64,000 bases of DNA from Clostridia bacterium (GTDB lineage: Bacteria > Bacillota > Clostridia > Christensenellales > Borkfalkiaceae): the NCBI GenBank assembly GCA_017396365.1, contig JAFQMD010000016.1, positions 25,785 through 89,784 on the forward strand, written 5' to 3'. The notes under the pieces were generated by a model, which saw only the letters and a program-made list of their open reading frames with translations, was not told the DNA's origin and made no database searches. The translations under genes were made by a program, and so were the position numbers. Positions 15,482 to 23,260 of the stretch are shown one piece after another. Each line of letters opens with the position of its first letter. Within the stretch, counting starts at the first letter, position 1.

Positions 15482-17362
15482 ATGAAAAGTTTTAAAACAC
15501 AATCAAAAAGAGTCTTAGACCTTATGATTAATTCTATCTACACGAACAAGGAGATTTTTTTAAGAGAACTTATATCAAACTGTTCCGACGCCATTGATAA
15601 ACTATATTATAAAGGATTAAAAGAAGGTATTTCGGGGCTTACGAGAAACGATTTTGCAATTTCTCTAAAAGTTGATAGTCAAAAAAGAACGTTGACTATT
15701 TCGGATAACGGAATAGGAATGACCGCCGAAGAACTTGAATCTAATCTCGGAACGATAGCAAAGAGCGGATCTCTTGCGTTTAAGACTGAAAACGCCGAAG
15801 AAATTAAAGGCGACGATATTTCGGTAATCGGTCAATTCGGCGTTGGTTTTTACTCTGCGTTTATGGTTGCCGATAAAGTTGAAGTCTATTCAAAGGCATT
15901 TGGGCAAACTGAAGCAAACTTATGGGTAAGTAAGGGAACTGAAGGTTACGAAGTTAAGCCATGCCAAAAAGACGGACACGGAACGGATATCGTTTTATAT
16001 ATAAAACCAGACACGGACGACGATAAATTTTCCGACTTTTTACAAGAATACAAACTGAGAAGTTTAGTTAAGAAATATTCCGACTATATCCGTTATCCTA
16101 TAAAGGCGGAAGTTACCGAATATAAAGAACTCACCGAAAAAGAGCAAAAAGAAGGTAAGCAAAGGGAGAGTTTTAAAAAGTGGGAAACGCTAAATTCTAT
16201 GACTCCGCTTTGGAAAAAGAATAAGAGTGAAGTTACCGAAGAAGAATACGACGGGTTTTACAAAGATTCGTTTTTTGATTACGAAAAGCCTTTAAAACAC
16301 GTTCACGTTTCGGTGGAAGGTAGCGTAAATTATAAAGCGCTTTTGTATATTCCGTCAAAAACGCCTTTCAATTATTACGGAAAAAATTACGAAAAAGGGC
16401 TTAAACTTTACACCGACGGCGTTTTAATTACCGAAAAGTGCGCCGACCTTTTGCCAGATTATTTTGGTTTTGTAAAAGGGGTAGTCGATAGCGAACTTTC
16501 TCTCAATATATCCCGTGAAACAATTCAACAAAGCCGTCAACTTAAACAAATCGGCGCAAATATTGAAAAGAAAATTAAAAACGAACTATTAGATATGCAG
16601 AAAAACGACCGTGAAAAATACGACGAGTTTTTCCAAAATTTTGGGCTTGGGCTTAAATACGGTATATATTCAAGTTACGGTATGAACGCCGAAACCTTAA
16701 AAGATTTACTTATGTTTAAATCTGCAAAGGACGGCAAGTATATTACTTTAAAAGAATACGTCGAAAAACTTTCCGAAGAAGATAAGTTTATCTACTACGG
16801 TTCGGCGAAAACAGTTGACGGCGTTAAAAATCTTCCGCAAAGCGAAAATTTATTAGACGGCGGAAAAGACGTACTTTGCTTTTTAGACGACGTTGACGAG
16901 TTTGCTATAAAAATGCTCGGCGAGTATTCGGGTAAAACCTTTAAAAACGTTTTAAGCGAAGTGGCGCAAAGCGACGACGAGCAAAAACTCAATCAAGAAA
17001 ACGACGGGCTTTTGCAAGAGATAAAAAATTGCTTAGACGGAAAAGTTGCAAAAGTTAAACTTTCGTCAAATCTTAAGTCTAGACCTGTAAGCCTTTCTTC
17101 CGAGGGCGAAATCACCTTGGATATGGAAAGAGTTTTATCGTCGATGCCGGGTGGAGTAGATGGCGTTAAAGCCGAAAAAGTGCTGGAAATAAACCCAAAT
17201 CACGCCGTATTTGAAAAACTTAAAAAGATATATTTAGAAGATAAAGATTTTCTTAAAGACTATGCGGAAATTTTATATTTCTCCGCTAGAATTACGCTTG
17301 GGCTTGAAGTTGAAAACTCTCAAGAAATTACTGATAAAATTATAAACGTTATTTCAAAATAA
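15482..17362 (+). CDS. htpG: Chaperone HtpG (Hsp90)
   Basis: This is a 626-residue cytosolic Hsp90. The GHKL ATPase domain has ELISNCSDAIDKL, DNGIGM and GQFGVGFYSAFMVA; the middle domain follows, with NISRETIQQ, and a C-terminal dimer domain completes it. The length is normal. The ribosome site GAGAGG precedes ATG 15482. Control through a CIRCE operator is visible just upstream, which places htpG in the HrcA regulon here, an arrangement not used for htpG in Bacillus subtilis. Confidence 0.96.
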   Translation: MKSFKTQSKRVLDLMINSIYTNKEIFLRELISNCSDAIDKLYYKGLKEGISGLTRNDFAISLKVDSQKRTLTISDNGIGMTAEELESNLGTIAKSGSLAFKTENAEEIKGDDISVIGQFGVGFYSAFMVADKVEVYSKAFGQTEANLWVSKGTEGYEVKPCQKDGHGTDIVLYIKPDTDDDKFSDFLQEYKLRSLVKKYSDYIRYPIKAEVTEYKELTEKEQKEGKQRESFKKWETLNSMTPLWKKNKSEVTEEEYDGFYKDSFFDYEKPLKHVHVSVEGSVNYKALLYIPSKTPFNYYGKNYEKGLKLYTDGVLITEKCADLLPDYFGFVKGVVDSELSLNISRETIQQSRQLKQIGANIEKKIKNELLDMQKNDREKYDEFFQNFGLGLKYGIYSSYGMNAETLKDLLMFKSAKDGKYITLKEYVEKLSEEDKFIYYGSAKTVDGVKNLPQSENLLDGGKDVLCFLDDVDEFAIKMLGEYSGKTFKNVLSEVAQSDDEQKLNQENDGLLQEIKNCLDGKVAKVKLSSNLKSRPVSLSSEGEITLDMERVLSSMPGGVDGVKAEKVLEINPNHAVFEKLKKIYLEDKDFLKDYAEILYFSARITLGLEVENSQEITDKIINVISK

Positions 17363-17408
17363 TGGGCTATAAGTCGATTAACACTTAAATTTTAACGAAG
17401 GCGGTAAT

Positions 17409-18944
17409 ATGAAAAGCAAAAAAACGCTACTTTTTGCATCGCGATTTGTCATAATATTTTTGGCAATAATTTTACAGGTCGCAACCATTTGGTTTTTGTT
17501 TGCAATGATAGGGATAAGATACGTTTGGGTTGACGTATTATTTAAAGTTGCCGGCGCTGTACTGTTTTTCTCAATAATAAACAAGTCAAAACCTGCAGTA
17601 TATAAGTTGCCGTGGGTGATACTAATACTACTTGCTCCGCTTATGGGCATAGTTATTTACTACACTTTCGGAAACGTAAAACTCAGCAAAAAGCAAATGA
17701 AAAAATTTCGCCGTATATACGACGAAAAACACGACGACTATTATAGACAATCCGATATCCTACGGGAAATGGAAAGTAAAGGGTCGTTTGGGACGGGTTC
17801 TGTAAAGTATTTAAAAAATACGACCTCTCTTCCAGTTTTTAACAATTCAAAAACGACCTATCTTCCGTCTGGGGAAAATTTTTTAGAAAATCTTTTAGAA
17901 GAAATTTCAAAAGCCGAAAAATACGTCTTTTTAGAGTATTTTATAATTGAAGAAGGGCAAATGTTAGACGCCGTTTTAAAGGCGTTAGAAGAGAAAATTA
18001 GTCAGGGCGTAAAAGTCTATTTTATGTATGACGACGTAGGTAGCATTGCAAAAGTTTCAGGCAGTTTTGATAAAAAACTTCGAGAAAAAGGCATAAACGC
18101 TCGAAAATTTTTCAAATTCGTGCCGATAGCGTCGGTCATTCACAATAATAGAGATCACAGAAAAATAGCCGTTATCGACGGAAAAGTTGGGTTTATGAGT
18201 GGGGCAAATATTGCCGACGAGTATATAAACGTCAAAAAACCGTTCGGTAGATGGCTTGATAACGCCGTAAAAATTCAAGGTCAAGCGGTTGACAATTTAG
18301 TAAGGCTTTTTATTCAAATGTACAATTTAACGGGTGGCGAAACTTTAAAAGAAGAAGATTTTATTTGTTTAGAGCAACAAGACTTTTCCGACGGGTACGT
18401 TCTTCCGTTTGGGGACTCGCCCTCTCCCATAGACAAAGATAGAATTGCCGAAGGGGTTTACTTAGACGTGATTTCAAGGGCGCAAAAATACCTATATATA
18501 ACTACGCCTTATTTAGTAGTTGACACCAACATCTTAGACGCTTTGAAAAACGCAGTAAAAAGAGGGGTTGACGTAAGAATTATAATTCCACAAATTCCCG
18601 ATAAGACTGCTGTATATTCTCTAACCAAATCTGAGTGTAAGAATTTAAGGAAAGAAGGGGTAAAATTTTATGCCTATAAAGGAGGGTTTATCCACTCTAA
18701 AACCTTACTTGCCGACGGTGAAATTGCAATAATCGGAACTGCGAATTTCGATTTTCGCTCCTTCGTTCATCACTTTGAATGCGCGACCTTACTTTGTAAC
18801 ACCTCGTCGATAAACGACATATACGCCGACTTTTTATATCTTTTCGATAAAGAAACGATTGAGTTTACAGAGCGAGAACTTGCGCTTAAGTGGTATGAAC
18901 AACCGATTAAGGCGATAATAAATATTATCGCGCCACTTATGTAA
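17409..18944 (+). CDS. cls: Cardiolipin synthase
   Basis: This is a 511-residue membrane enzyme. Two N-terminal helices (about 8-32 and 38-56, plus a third around 62-80) are followed by two phospholipase D motifs: HRKIAVID near residue 255 and HSKTLLADGEIAIIGTANFD near residue 425. It joins two phosphatidylglycerol molecules to make cardiolipin. A weak ribosome site (AAGGCGG) precedes the ATG. It lies 46 bases after htpG; the gap contains the recurring word GGCTATAAGTCGATTA. Confidence 0.93.
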   Translation: MKSKKTLLFASRFVIIFLAIILQVATIWFLFAMIGIRYVWVDVLFKVAGAVLFFSIINKSKPAVYKLPWVILILLAPLMGIVIYYTFGNVKLSKKQMKKFRRIYDEKHDDYYRQSDILREMESKGSFGTGSVKYLKNTTSLPVFNNSKTTYLPSGENFLENLLEEISKAEKYVFLEYFIIEEGQMLDAVLKALEEKISQGVKVYFMYDDVGSIAKVSGSFDKKLREKGINARKFFKFVPIASVIHNNRDHRKIAVIDGKVGFMSGANIADEYINVKKPFGRWLDNAVKIQGQAVDNLVRLFIQMYNLTGGETLKEEDFICLEQQDFSDGYVLPFGDSPSPIDKDRIAEGVYLDVISRAQKYLYITTPYLVVDTNILDALKNAVKRGVDVRIIIPQIPDKTAVYSLTKSECKNLRKEGVKFYAYKGGFIHSKTLLADGEIAIIGTANFDFRSFVHHFECATLLCNTSSINDIYADFLYLFDKETIEFTERELALKWYEQPIKAIINIIAPLM

Positions 18945-18959
18945 AATTTTAAAAAACTA

Positions 18960-18988
18960 TTGACAAGAGAATTTAGCGATATTATAAT
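18960..18988 (+). promoter_or_regulatory. Rubrerythrin promoter
   Basis: Consensus TTGACA (18960-18965), 17 bp, TATAAT (18983-18988): a very strong promoter 32 bases before the gene. Confidence 0.8.
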
Positions 18989-19020
18989 AAAATCAACAAG
19001 TAAAAAAGGAGATAAAATTT

Positions 19021-19554
19021 ATGGAACTTAAAGGCTCAAAAACCGAAAGAAACTTATGGGAAGCATTTGCTGGCGAAAGCCAAGCGAGAAACAAATATAC
19101 CTATTTTGCAAGCGTTGCTAAAAAGGCTGGCTACGAGCAAATTGCCGAAATCTTTTTAAAGACTGCTGAAAATGAAAAAGAGCACGCAAAACTCTGGTTT
19201 AAGGCTCTTGGCGAACTTGGCGATACCGCTCAAAATCTACTTCACGCAGCCGAAGGCGAAAACTATGAGTGGACCGATATGTATGCAAAATTTGCAGACG
19301 AGGCGGAAGAAGAAGGCTTTTTAGAACTCGCTTTCAAATTTAGAGAAGTTGCTAAGATTGAAAAATCTCACGAAGAAAGATATAGAGCGCTTTTAAACAA
19401 CGTTGAAATGAAAGCAGTGTTTGAAAAAGCAGGCGAAACCATGTGGGAATGCCGTAACTGCGGTCATCTCGTAATGGGTAAAAAAGCCCCTGAAGTATGC
19501 CCTGTATGCGCTCATCCGCAGGCTTACTTTGAAGTTAGGAAAGAAAACTACTAA
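19021..19554 (+). CDS. rbr: Rubrerythrin
   Basis: This is a 177-residue non-heme iron peroxidase. The N-terminal ferritin-like four-helix domain has diiron ligands in [21 protein letters not shown] and [14 protein letters not shown]. The C-terminal rubredoxin-like domain has two CxxC pairs (CRNCG and CPVCAHP). It reduces hydrogen peroxide in anaerobes. AAAAGGAG precedes the ATG, and the strong consensus promoter suggests high expression. A dispersed palindrome begins at the last base of its stop codon. Confidence 0.95.
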   Translation: MELKGSKTERNLWEAFAGESQARNKYTYFASVAKKAGYEQIAEIFLKTAENEKEHAKLWFKALGELGDTAQNLLHAAEGENYEWTDMYAKFADEAEEEGFLELAFKFREVAKIEKSHEERYRALLNNVEMKAVFEKAGETMWECRNCGHLVMGKKAPEVCPVCAHPQAYFEVRKENY

Positions 19555-19682
19555 TTTAAATGCGTATATACGGCGCAATACTTCGTTTCTAAAAAGCGAT
19601 AGTGATTGGGATGCCCAACAAGGTCTATCCCATCCACTATCGCTTTTTGAGCCTCGTCTTGCTTGTATCTACGCCTTTAAAT
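19554..19682 (+). repeat. Dispersed nested palindrome, copy C
   Basis: The outer arms ATTTAAATGCGTA and TACGCCTTTAAAT pair with one mismatch. The inner arms AAAAAGCGATAGTG and CACTATCGCTTTTT pair perfectly (14 bp), then GGGAT with ATCCC around the conserved CAACAAGGTCT. The left arm starts on the last base of the rubrerythrin stop. Confidence 0.8.
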
Positions 19683-19790
19683 ACCACTTATTTCAGGGTG
19701 GATGCAACGTCACGTTGCTGACCAACAAGGTCTATCGTGTCCGCCCTTTTTTCACGAGCTTCCTTTTTGCCCTTTCTTAAAGGGGCTTTA
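19683..19790 (+). repeat. Degenerate unit of the palindrome family after copy C
   Basis: This contains GGATGCAACGTCACGTTGC (shared with 10248-10457) joined to TGACCAACAAGGTCTATCGTG and CCGCCCTTTTTTCACGAGC (shared with copy B). No gene is present in 19555-19894. Confidence 0.6.
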
Positions 19791-19894
19791 ATCTTGTCTA
19801 TCATTTATTGACTTTTCTATTCAATATGAGTATAATGATGATTATCAATATTGATTTTTTCTTTATAGATAAGTTGTTTTTTATAGGAGCGAAA

Positions 19895-21352
19895 ATGAAG
19901 AAAGGGAAAATAATATATCTTATCGGCGGAATAGCCTTTATAATAGCCGTAGTTTCTTTTGTGTTTGGTATTGTAGATTTTATATCGTTATACAAAGCGA
20001 GCGGTTGGGAACTGCAGTTAAGTAATTTTGAATTGTACGATATGATAATAGACTTGGCGTTTGCGTTCTTAGAATTGACGTTGGGAATTAAACTCATAAA
20101 ACAATGGAAAGAAGGCGACAGTTTTGAAATTCACAAAATTATATCGCAACTCATAACTTCAATCGTATATGCGTCCTTTGTGCAATTTTTGTTTGTAGAA
20201 ATTTTTTCTGCAATAACTGGCGGAAACTTTTTAGAGTTGAACGTAAGTGTAATATACGTTATTATCTATCTTATTTTCGGTATAGTAATAATGTCAATAC
20301 CCACGCTTATAAAGAAACGTCAACTTATGCAGTTATATTGGGTAATGTTAATATCTTCAGTACTTGCCGTGGGTTTTTGTTGTTACGACGTTATTAGTTT
20401 GTTTGAACAATCCGCTCATATAGGGCAGATTGCGATAGGTATTGCAAACGGCGTTCTAACTTGTTTTATCGTGAGTTTTTCTGTTGTAACTTTAATATAT
20501 TATTTAAAAAACCCGTTGGTTTTAGAAGAAGATATAGCGAAAAATGAAGATTCTGAAGTCGTAAAAATTACTCCAAAGTATAAAAAAGTAAAAGTGTATT
20601 TAACGCGAGGAACTAATGATAAAATAAATATAGTAATAAAAATTTTTATGATTATAAGCGTTATTCTCGGGGCTTTTGGCGTTGTATCGTACGTAATAGA
20701 AAACGATTTAACTCAATATTTAACTGGTAGCGTTGGTGGAATTATAAGTTCTTTCGTCAATATTTTTGCGTCAATGAATTCAACTGATTCAATGAACTTA
20801 TTAGTGTCTTTCCTTTTGATATTCATTTATTCCTTACTATATTTATCTGTTGGAATAAGCGTATTTACCCAAAAGGGAGAGTCTAAAATAGGTGTAATTT
20901 CAATGGCGTCGATTGGTATGATGATTTCTATATTTGCGAGTGTTTCCCTGCTCTTAGATGTCTTTATGGAATTTTCTTATACGCGTTCGATTAATTTTAA
21001 GAATTATTCGCTTTTTGAAATTGCAGTTATGATATTATACGTAGTGTATGCCTTGACCAAAAAAGTTTATTCTAATATGGTAAAAGAAGTTAACGACGGT
21101 ATATCGCAAAGGGGCGATTCGTATCACTCTCATAGTAAATCAATAGCGCGCATCGTTCTTTTTAGCGGAGTTTATTCAATACTAACGTTCGCGTTATTTT
21201 TTGCAAAATATCTATTTGATGGCGCTGTTAGATATTCTTATCTATTATTTTTATTATCGACTTTATTTGTGATTGTTGCTACAAATCTTGAAGTAAAACA
21301 TCCGTTTAGCGAATATTCAATAGTTAAACGCAAAATAAAGTGTGAAGAATAA
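19895..21352 (+). CDS. Polytopic membrane protein of unknown function
   Basis: This is a 485-residue protein with about twelve hydrophobic helices in two groups, separated near residues 205-240 by a charged segment (YKKVKVYLTRGTNDK). The ATG at 19895 has TAGGAG before it; upstream ORF codons are rejected. No transporter or enzyme motif is recognised. The repeated helix groups suggest an internal duplication, but sequence identity between halves is not obvious by eye. It is a single gene, closed by a terminator. Confidence 0.65.
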   Translation: MKKGKIIYLIGGIAFIIAVVSFVFGIVDFISLYKASGWELQLSNFELYDMIIDLAFAFLELTLGIKLIKQWKEGDSFEIHKIISQLITSIVYASFVQFLFVEIFSAITGGNFLELNVSVIYVIIYLIFGIVIMSIPTLIKKRQLMQLYWVMLISSVLAVGFCCYDVISLFEQSAHIGQIAIGIANGVLTCFIVSFSVVTLIYYLKNPLVLEEDIAKNEDSEVVKITPKYKKVKVYLTRGTNDKINIVIKIFMIISVILGAFGVVSYVIENDLTQYLTGSVGGIISSFVNIFASMNSTDSMNLLVSFLLIFIYSLLYLSVGISVFTQKGESKIGVISMASIGMMISIFASVSLLLDVFMEFSYTRSINFKNYSLFEIAVMILYVVYALTKKVYSNMVKEVNDGISQRGDSYHSHSKSIARIVLFSGVYSILTFALFFAKYLFDGAVRYSYLLFLLSTLFVIVATNLEVKHPFSEYSIVKRKIKCEE

Positions 21353-21363
21353 TTGTTAAAATT

Positions 21364-21398
21364 AAAAACCCACGGCGAAAGCCGTGGGTTAATTTTTT
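21364..21398. terminator. Bidirectional terminator
   Basis: AACCCACGGC-GAAA-GCCGTGGGTT is flanked by A5 on the left and T6 on the right. It serves both the membrane protein (plus) and sepF (minus). Confidence 0.85.
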
Positions 21399-21726
21399 AG
21401 TTTGTTCTTACGCCGTTTGGGGTAAAAATGTATATGTCTTTTTGAAGTTCGCTTACTCCACCGTTTATTGCGTAAACAGCGCCTGAAAGTAAGTCAACGA
21501 CTCTTTGCGCGGTGGTTTCCCTTACTTCTAAAAGGTGTACGATTGCAGGTCTGCCTGACAAAAGAGTGTCGATTATTTTTGCCACGTCGTCAAAAGAACG
21601 CGGTTTAAAAATTTCTATATTACTGCTTTGTGAATAAAGCCCCGAATTTTGATTTTGTTGTCCTTTATTTTGGGCTACGTTTTTGTCGGCAGTTTTTTTC
21701 TTTGAAAAAAAATCAAATATTCCCAT
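21397..21726 (-). CDS. sepF: Cell division protein SepF
   Basis: This is a 109-residue protein. The N-terminal amphipathic membrane anchor MGIFDFFSKKK is followed by a Gln/Asn-rich linker (about 12-35) and the SepF core: RSFDDVAKIIDTLLSGRPAIVHL, RVVDLLSGAVYAINGGVSEL, IYIFTPNGV. It tethers FtsZ to the membrane. It lies 9 bases after yggS, the usual ylmE-ylmF order in Bacillota. Confidence 0.93.
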   Translation of the reverse strand: MGIFDFFSKKKTADKNVAQNKGQQNQNSGLYSQSSNIEIFKPRSFDDVAKIIDTLLSGRPAIVHLLEVRETTAQRVVDLLSGAVYAINGGVSELQKDIYIFTPNGVRTN

Positions 21727-21735
21727 AATCTCTCC

Positions 21736-22395
21736 TTAACTTCTTTTACCGAATAGGGCAGAGCCTATCCTTATCATATTACTTCCGTTTTCTATCGCTA
21801 TTTTATAGTCGCTAGACATACCGACGGAAAGGTATTTTACAGTCGGCGTTTGAGTTTTAATTTGGTCGTAAAACTCCCTTACTTTTTGGCAAGCAGTTTG
21901 TAAAACCGCTCTGTCTTCGCTTATCGGAAGCATTGCCATAACTCCGACGAGTTCAAGGTTTTTTAACCCGATAATCGACTTATACAGGGGTTTTGCTTCA
22001 TTTAAACCTATTCCGGTCTTACTTTCTTCGTCGCCTGCGTTTATTTCGAGCATAACTTTTTGAACTATTTTAAGTTGTTCGGCTTTTTTATCGATTGCTT
22101 GGGCTAAACCTATTGACGAAACCGAGTCGATAATATCGGCTTTACCAACGACGTATTTTAACTTGTTTTCTTGCAACGTGCCTATAAAGTGTTTTACGCA
22201 AGGGTGGTATAGCGAAAATTTATCCCTAAATTCTTGCGCCCTATTTTCGCCGACATGTGTAAGCCCTAAATCAATAGCGGAATTCACCCTTTCAATATCA
22301 ACGAATTTAGTCGCGCCGACTAAGGTTATTTTTTCGCCGAGATTATTGCCGTTTTCAATTTCTTTTAAAAATTTTTGCAAATTTTCTTTAAGCAT
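21736..22395 (-). CDS. yggS: PLP homeostasis protein, YggS/YlmE family
   Basis: This is a 219-residue alanine-racemase-fold protein. It has the PLP lysine in LVGATKF near residue 28, HVGENRAQEF, HFIGTLQENKLK, LEINAGDEESKTGIG, LVGVMAMLPI and LSVGMSSDYKIAIENGSNMIRIGSALFG. It has no known catalysis and balances pyridoxal phosphate and amino-acid pools. It is upstream of sepF in the same operon. Confidence 0.94.
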   Translation of the reverse strand: MLKENLQKFLKEIENGNNLGEKITLVGATKFVDIERVNSAIDLGLTHVGENRAQEFRDKFSLYHPCVKHFIGTLQENKLKYVVGKADIIDSVSSIGLAQAIDKKAEQLKIVQKVMLEINAGDEESKTGIGLNEAKPLYKSIIGLKNLELVGVMAMLPISEDRAVLQTACQKVREFYDQIKTQTPTVKYLSVGMSSDYKIAIENGSNMIRIGSALFGKRS

Positions 22396-22410
22396 AATCT
22401 TCCCTTATTA

Positions 22411-22440
22411 AAATCAAGCGGTCGGAAATTTTCCGACCGC
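22411..22440 (-). terminator. Terminator of the SRP RNA gene
   Basis: On the minus strand GCGGTCGGAAA pairs with TTTCCGACCGC and is followed by TTGATTTTA, 13 bases after the RNA 3' end. Confidence 0.7.
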
Positions 22441-22452
22441 GTATTAGTCAAA

Positions 22453-22718
22453 ACTGCGCAACTCTCTTTGACACGTCGCACCGAAGCGGAAACGAGGCAG
22501 GTCGCTACTTCAAAGCAACCTTATGGCACACGCAAATAACCGTTTAGTGCTGCTATATTCCTATCCTGACACGGTTCGCGGGTTTACGTTGCATAAGACC
22601 TTGTTATCAACACGCCTTACCACGCGCAGCCAACCATACGTCGTGCCGGGGAGAGTATTCAGCCTTGCTATAGCGGATTGCAAGTACAGGGCACCGCTAA
22701 CTCCCCGCCTAGCGCAGT
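22453..22718 (-). ncRNA. ffs: Signal recognition particle RNA, large Bacillus type
   Basis: On the minus strand the ends ACTGCGC and GCGCAGT pair. Near the 5' end GTTAGCGGTGCCCTGTA and AATCCGCTATAGCA match the Alu domain of Gram-positive SRP RNA. The conserved domain IV appears as GTGTCAGGATAGGAA (GGAA tetraloop) then TATAGCAGCACTAA. The length of about 266 nt matches the long bacterial form. It binds Ffh and guides co-translational membrane targeting. It has its own promoter and terminator. Confidence 0.9.
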
Positions 22719-22724
22719 ATATAC

Positions 22725-22753
22725 ATTTTACATTACTTTTAAAATTTTTGCAA
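22725..22753 (-). promoter_or_regulatory. Promoter of the SRP RNA gene
   Basis: On the minus strand TTGCAA (22753-22748), 17 bp, TAAAAT (22730-22725), with the RNA 5' end seven bases downstream at 22718. Confidence 0.7.
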
Positions 22754-22783
22754 CCGATTTTATGCCTATATTTGTCAAAACGC

Positions 22784-22812
22784 TTTACACGGGTGAATTT
22801 TTTTGCTAATAT
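22784..22812 (+). promoter_or_regulatory. Promoter of the T-box/ileS transcript
   Basis: TTTACA (22784-22789), 17 bp, TAATAT (22807-22812); the predicted start falls about 15 bases before the T-box stem I. Confidence 0.5.
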
Positions 22813-22832
22813 ATATTAGTAATTACTAATAT

Positions 22833-23062
22833 TAAAGACGTTGACGGAAACAAGTCTTTTAAAAAAGCCCCCTACAGCGAGTCGGAACGGTGAGAGCCGA
22901 CGGGAAGAGTTTTAAAAGGTATCCTTCCCGAGTTGCTTGGCTGAACAGCAATAATTAAGCCTTGCCGTAACCTTTCGTTAAAGGATAAAGAGCCAAATGT
23001 TGTGTTTGGAAAAGAAGTGGTACCGCGAACTAATTCGTCTTCTTACAGAGACGAATTTTTTT
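22833..23062 (+). ncRNA. T-box riboswitch, isoleucine specific
   Basis: This is a leader with T-box parts in order. Stem I has the distal loop GGTGAGAGCC. The specifier reads ATC (22921-22923) in the context GGTATCCTTCCC. The T-box sequence AGAAGTGGTACCGCGA is at 23013-23028. The terminator AATTCGTCT/AGACGAATT with T7 is at 23032-23062. Uncharged tRNA-Ile should pair with the specifier and T-box and prevent termination, raising ileS. The specifier agrees with the downstream gene. Confidence 0.92.
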
Positions 23063-23179
23063 GTGCTTATAAACTTCGTTATGCATCGTTTCTGTTTCAA
23101 AAACCCGACGTCAATGACCAACAAGGTCTATTGACTCCGTGTTTTTTCACGAGCCTTGCCTAACTCGTTTCTAAGCCCA
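23063..23179 (+). repeat. Dispersed nested palindrome, copy D, inside the ileS leader
   Basis: GTGCTTAT pairs in part with CTAAGCCC. The inner hairpin is GTCAATGACC-AACAA-GGTCTATTGAC, carrying the conserved loop with different, still pairing, stem bases. CATCGTTTCTGTTTCAAAAA and TTTTTTCACGAGCCTTG match other copies. It begins directly after the U tract of the T-box terminator, so a readthrough transcript of ileS would carry the structure in its 5' UTR. Confidence 0.75.
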
Positions 23180-23260
23180 AATCACCCAAATCACGTATTA
23201 TCTAAATCAACAAAATTTAAAAATTACATTCATAAAGTTTAACTGCTAAAAGGAGAAGTT

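Noticed and set aside
22523..22819. 98-residue plus-strand ORF
   Set aside because: It lies across the SRP RNA gene, whose conserved domain and paired ends explain the sequence.
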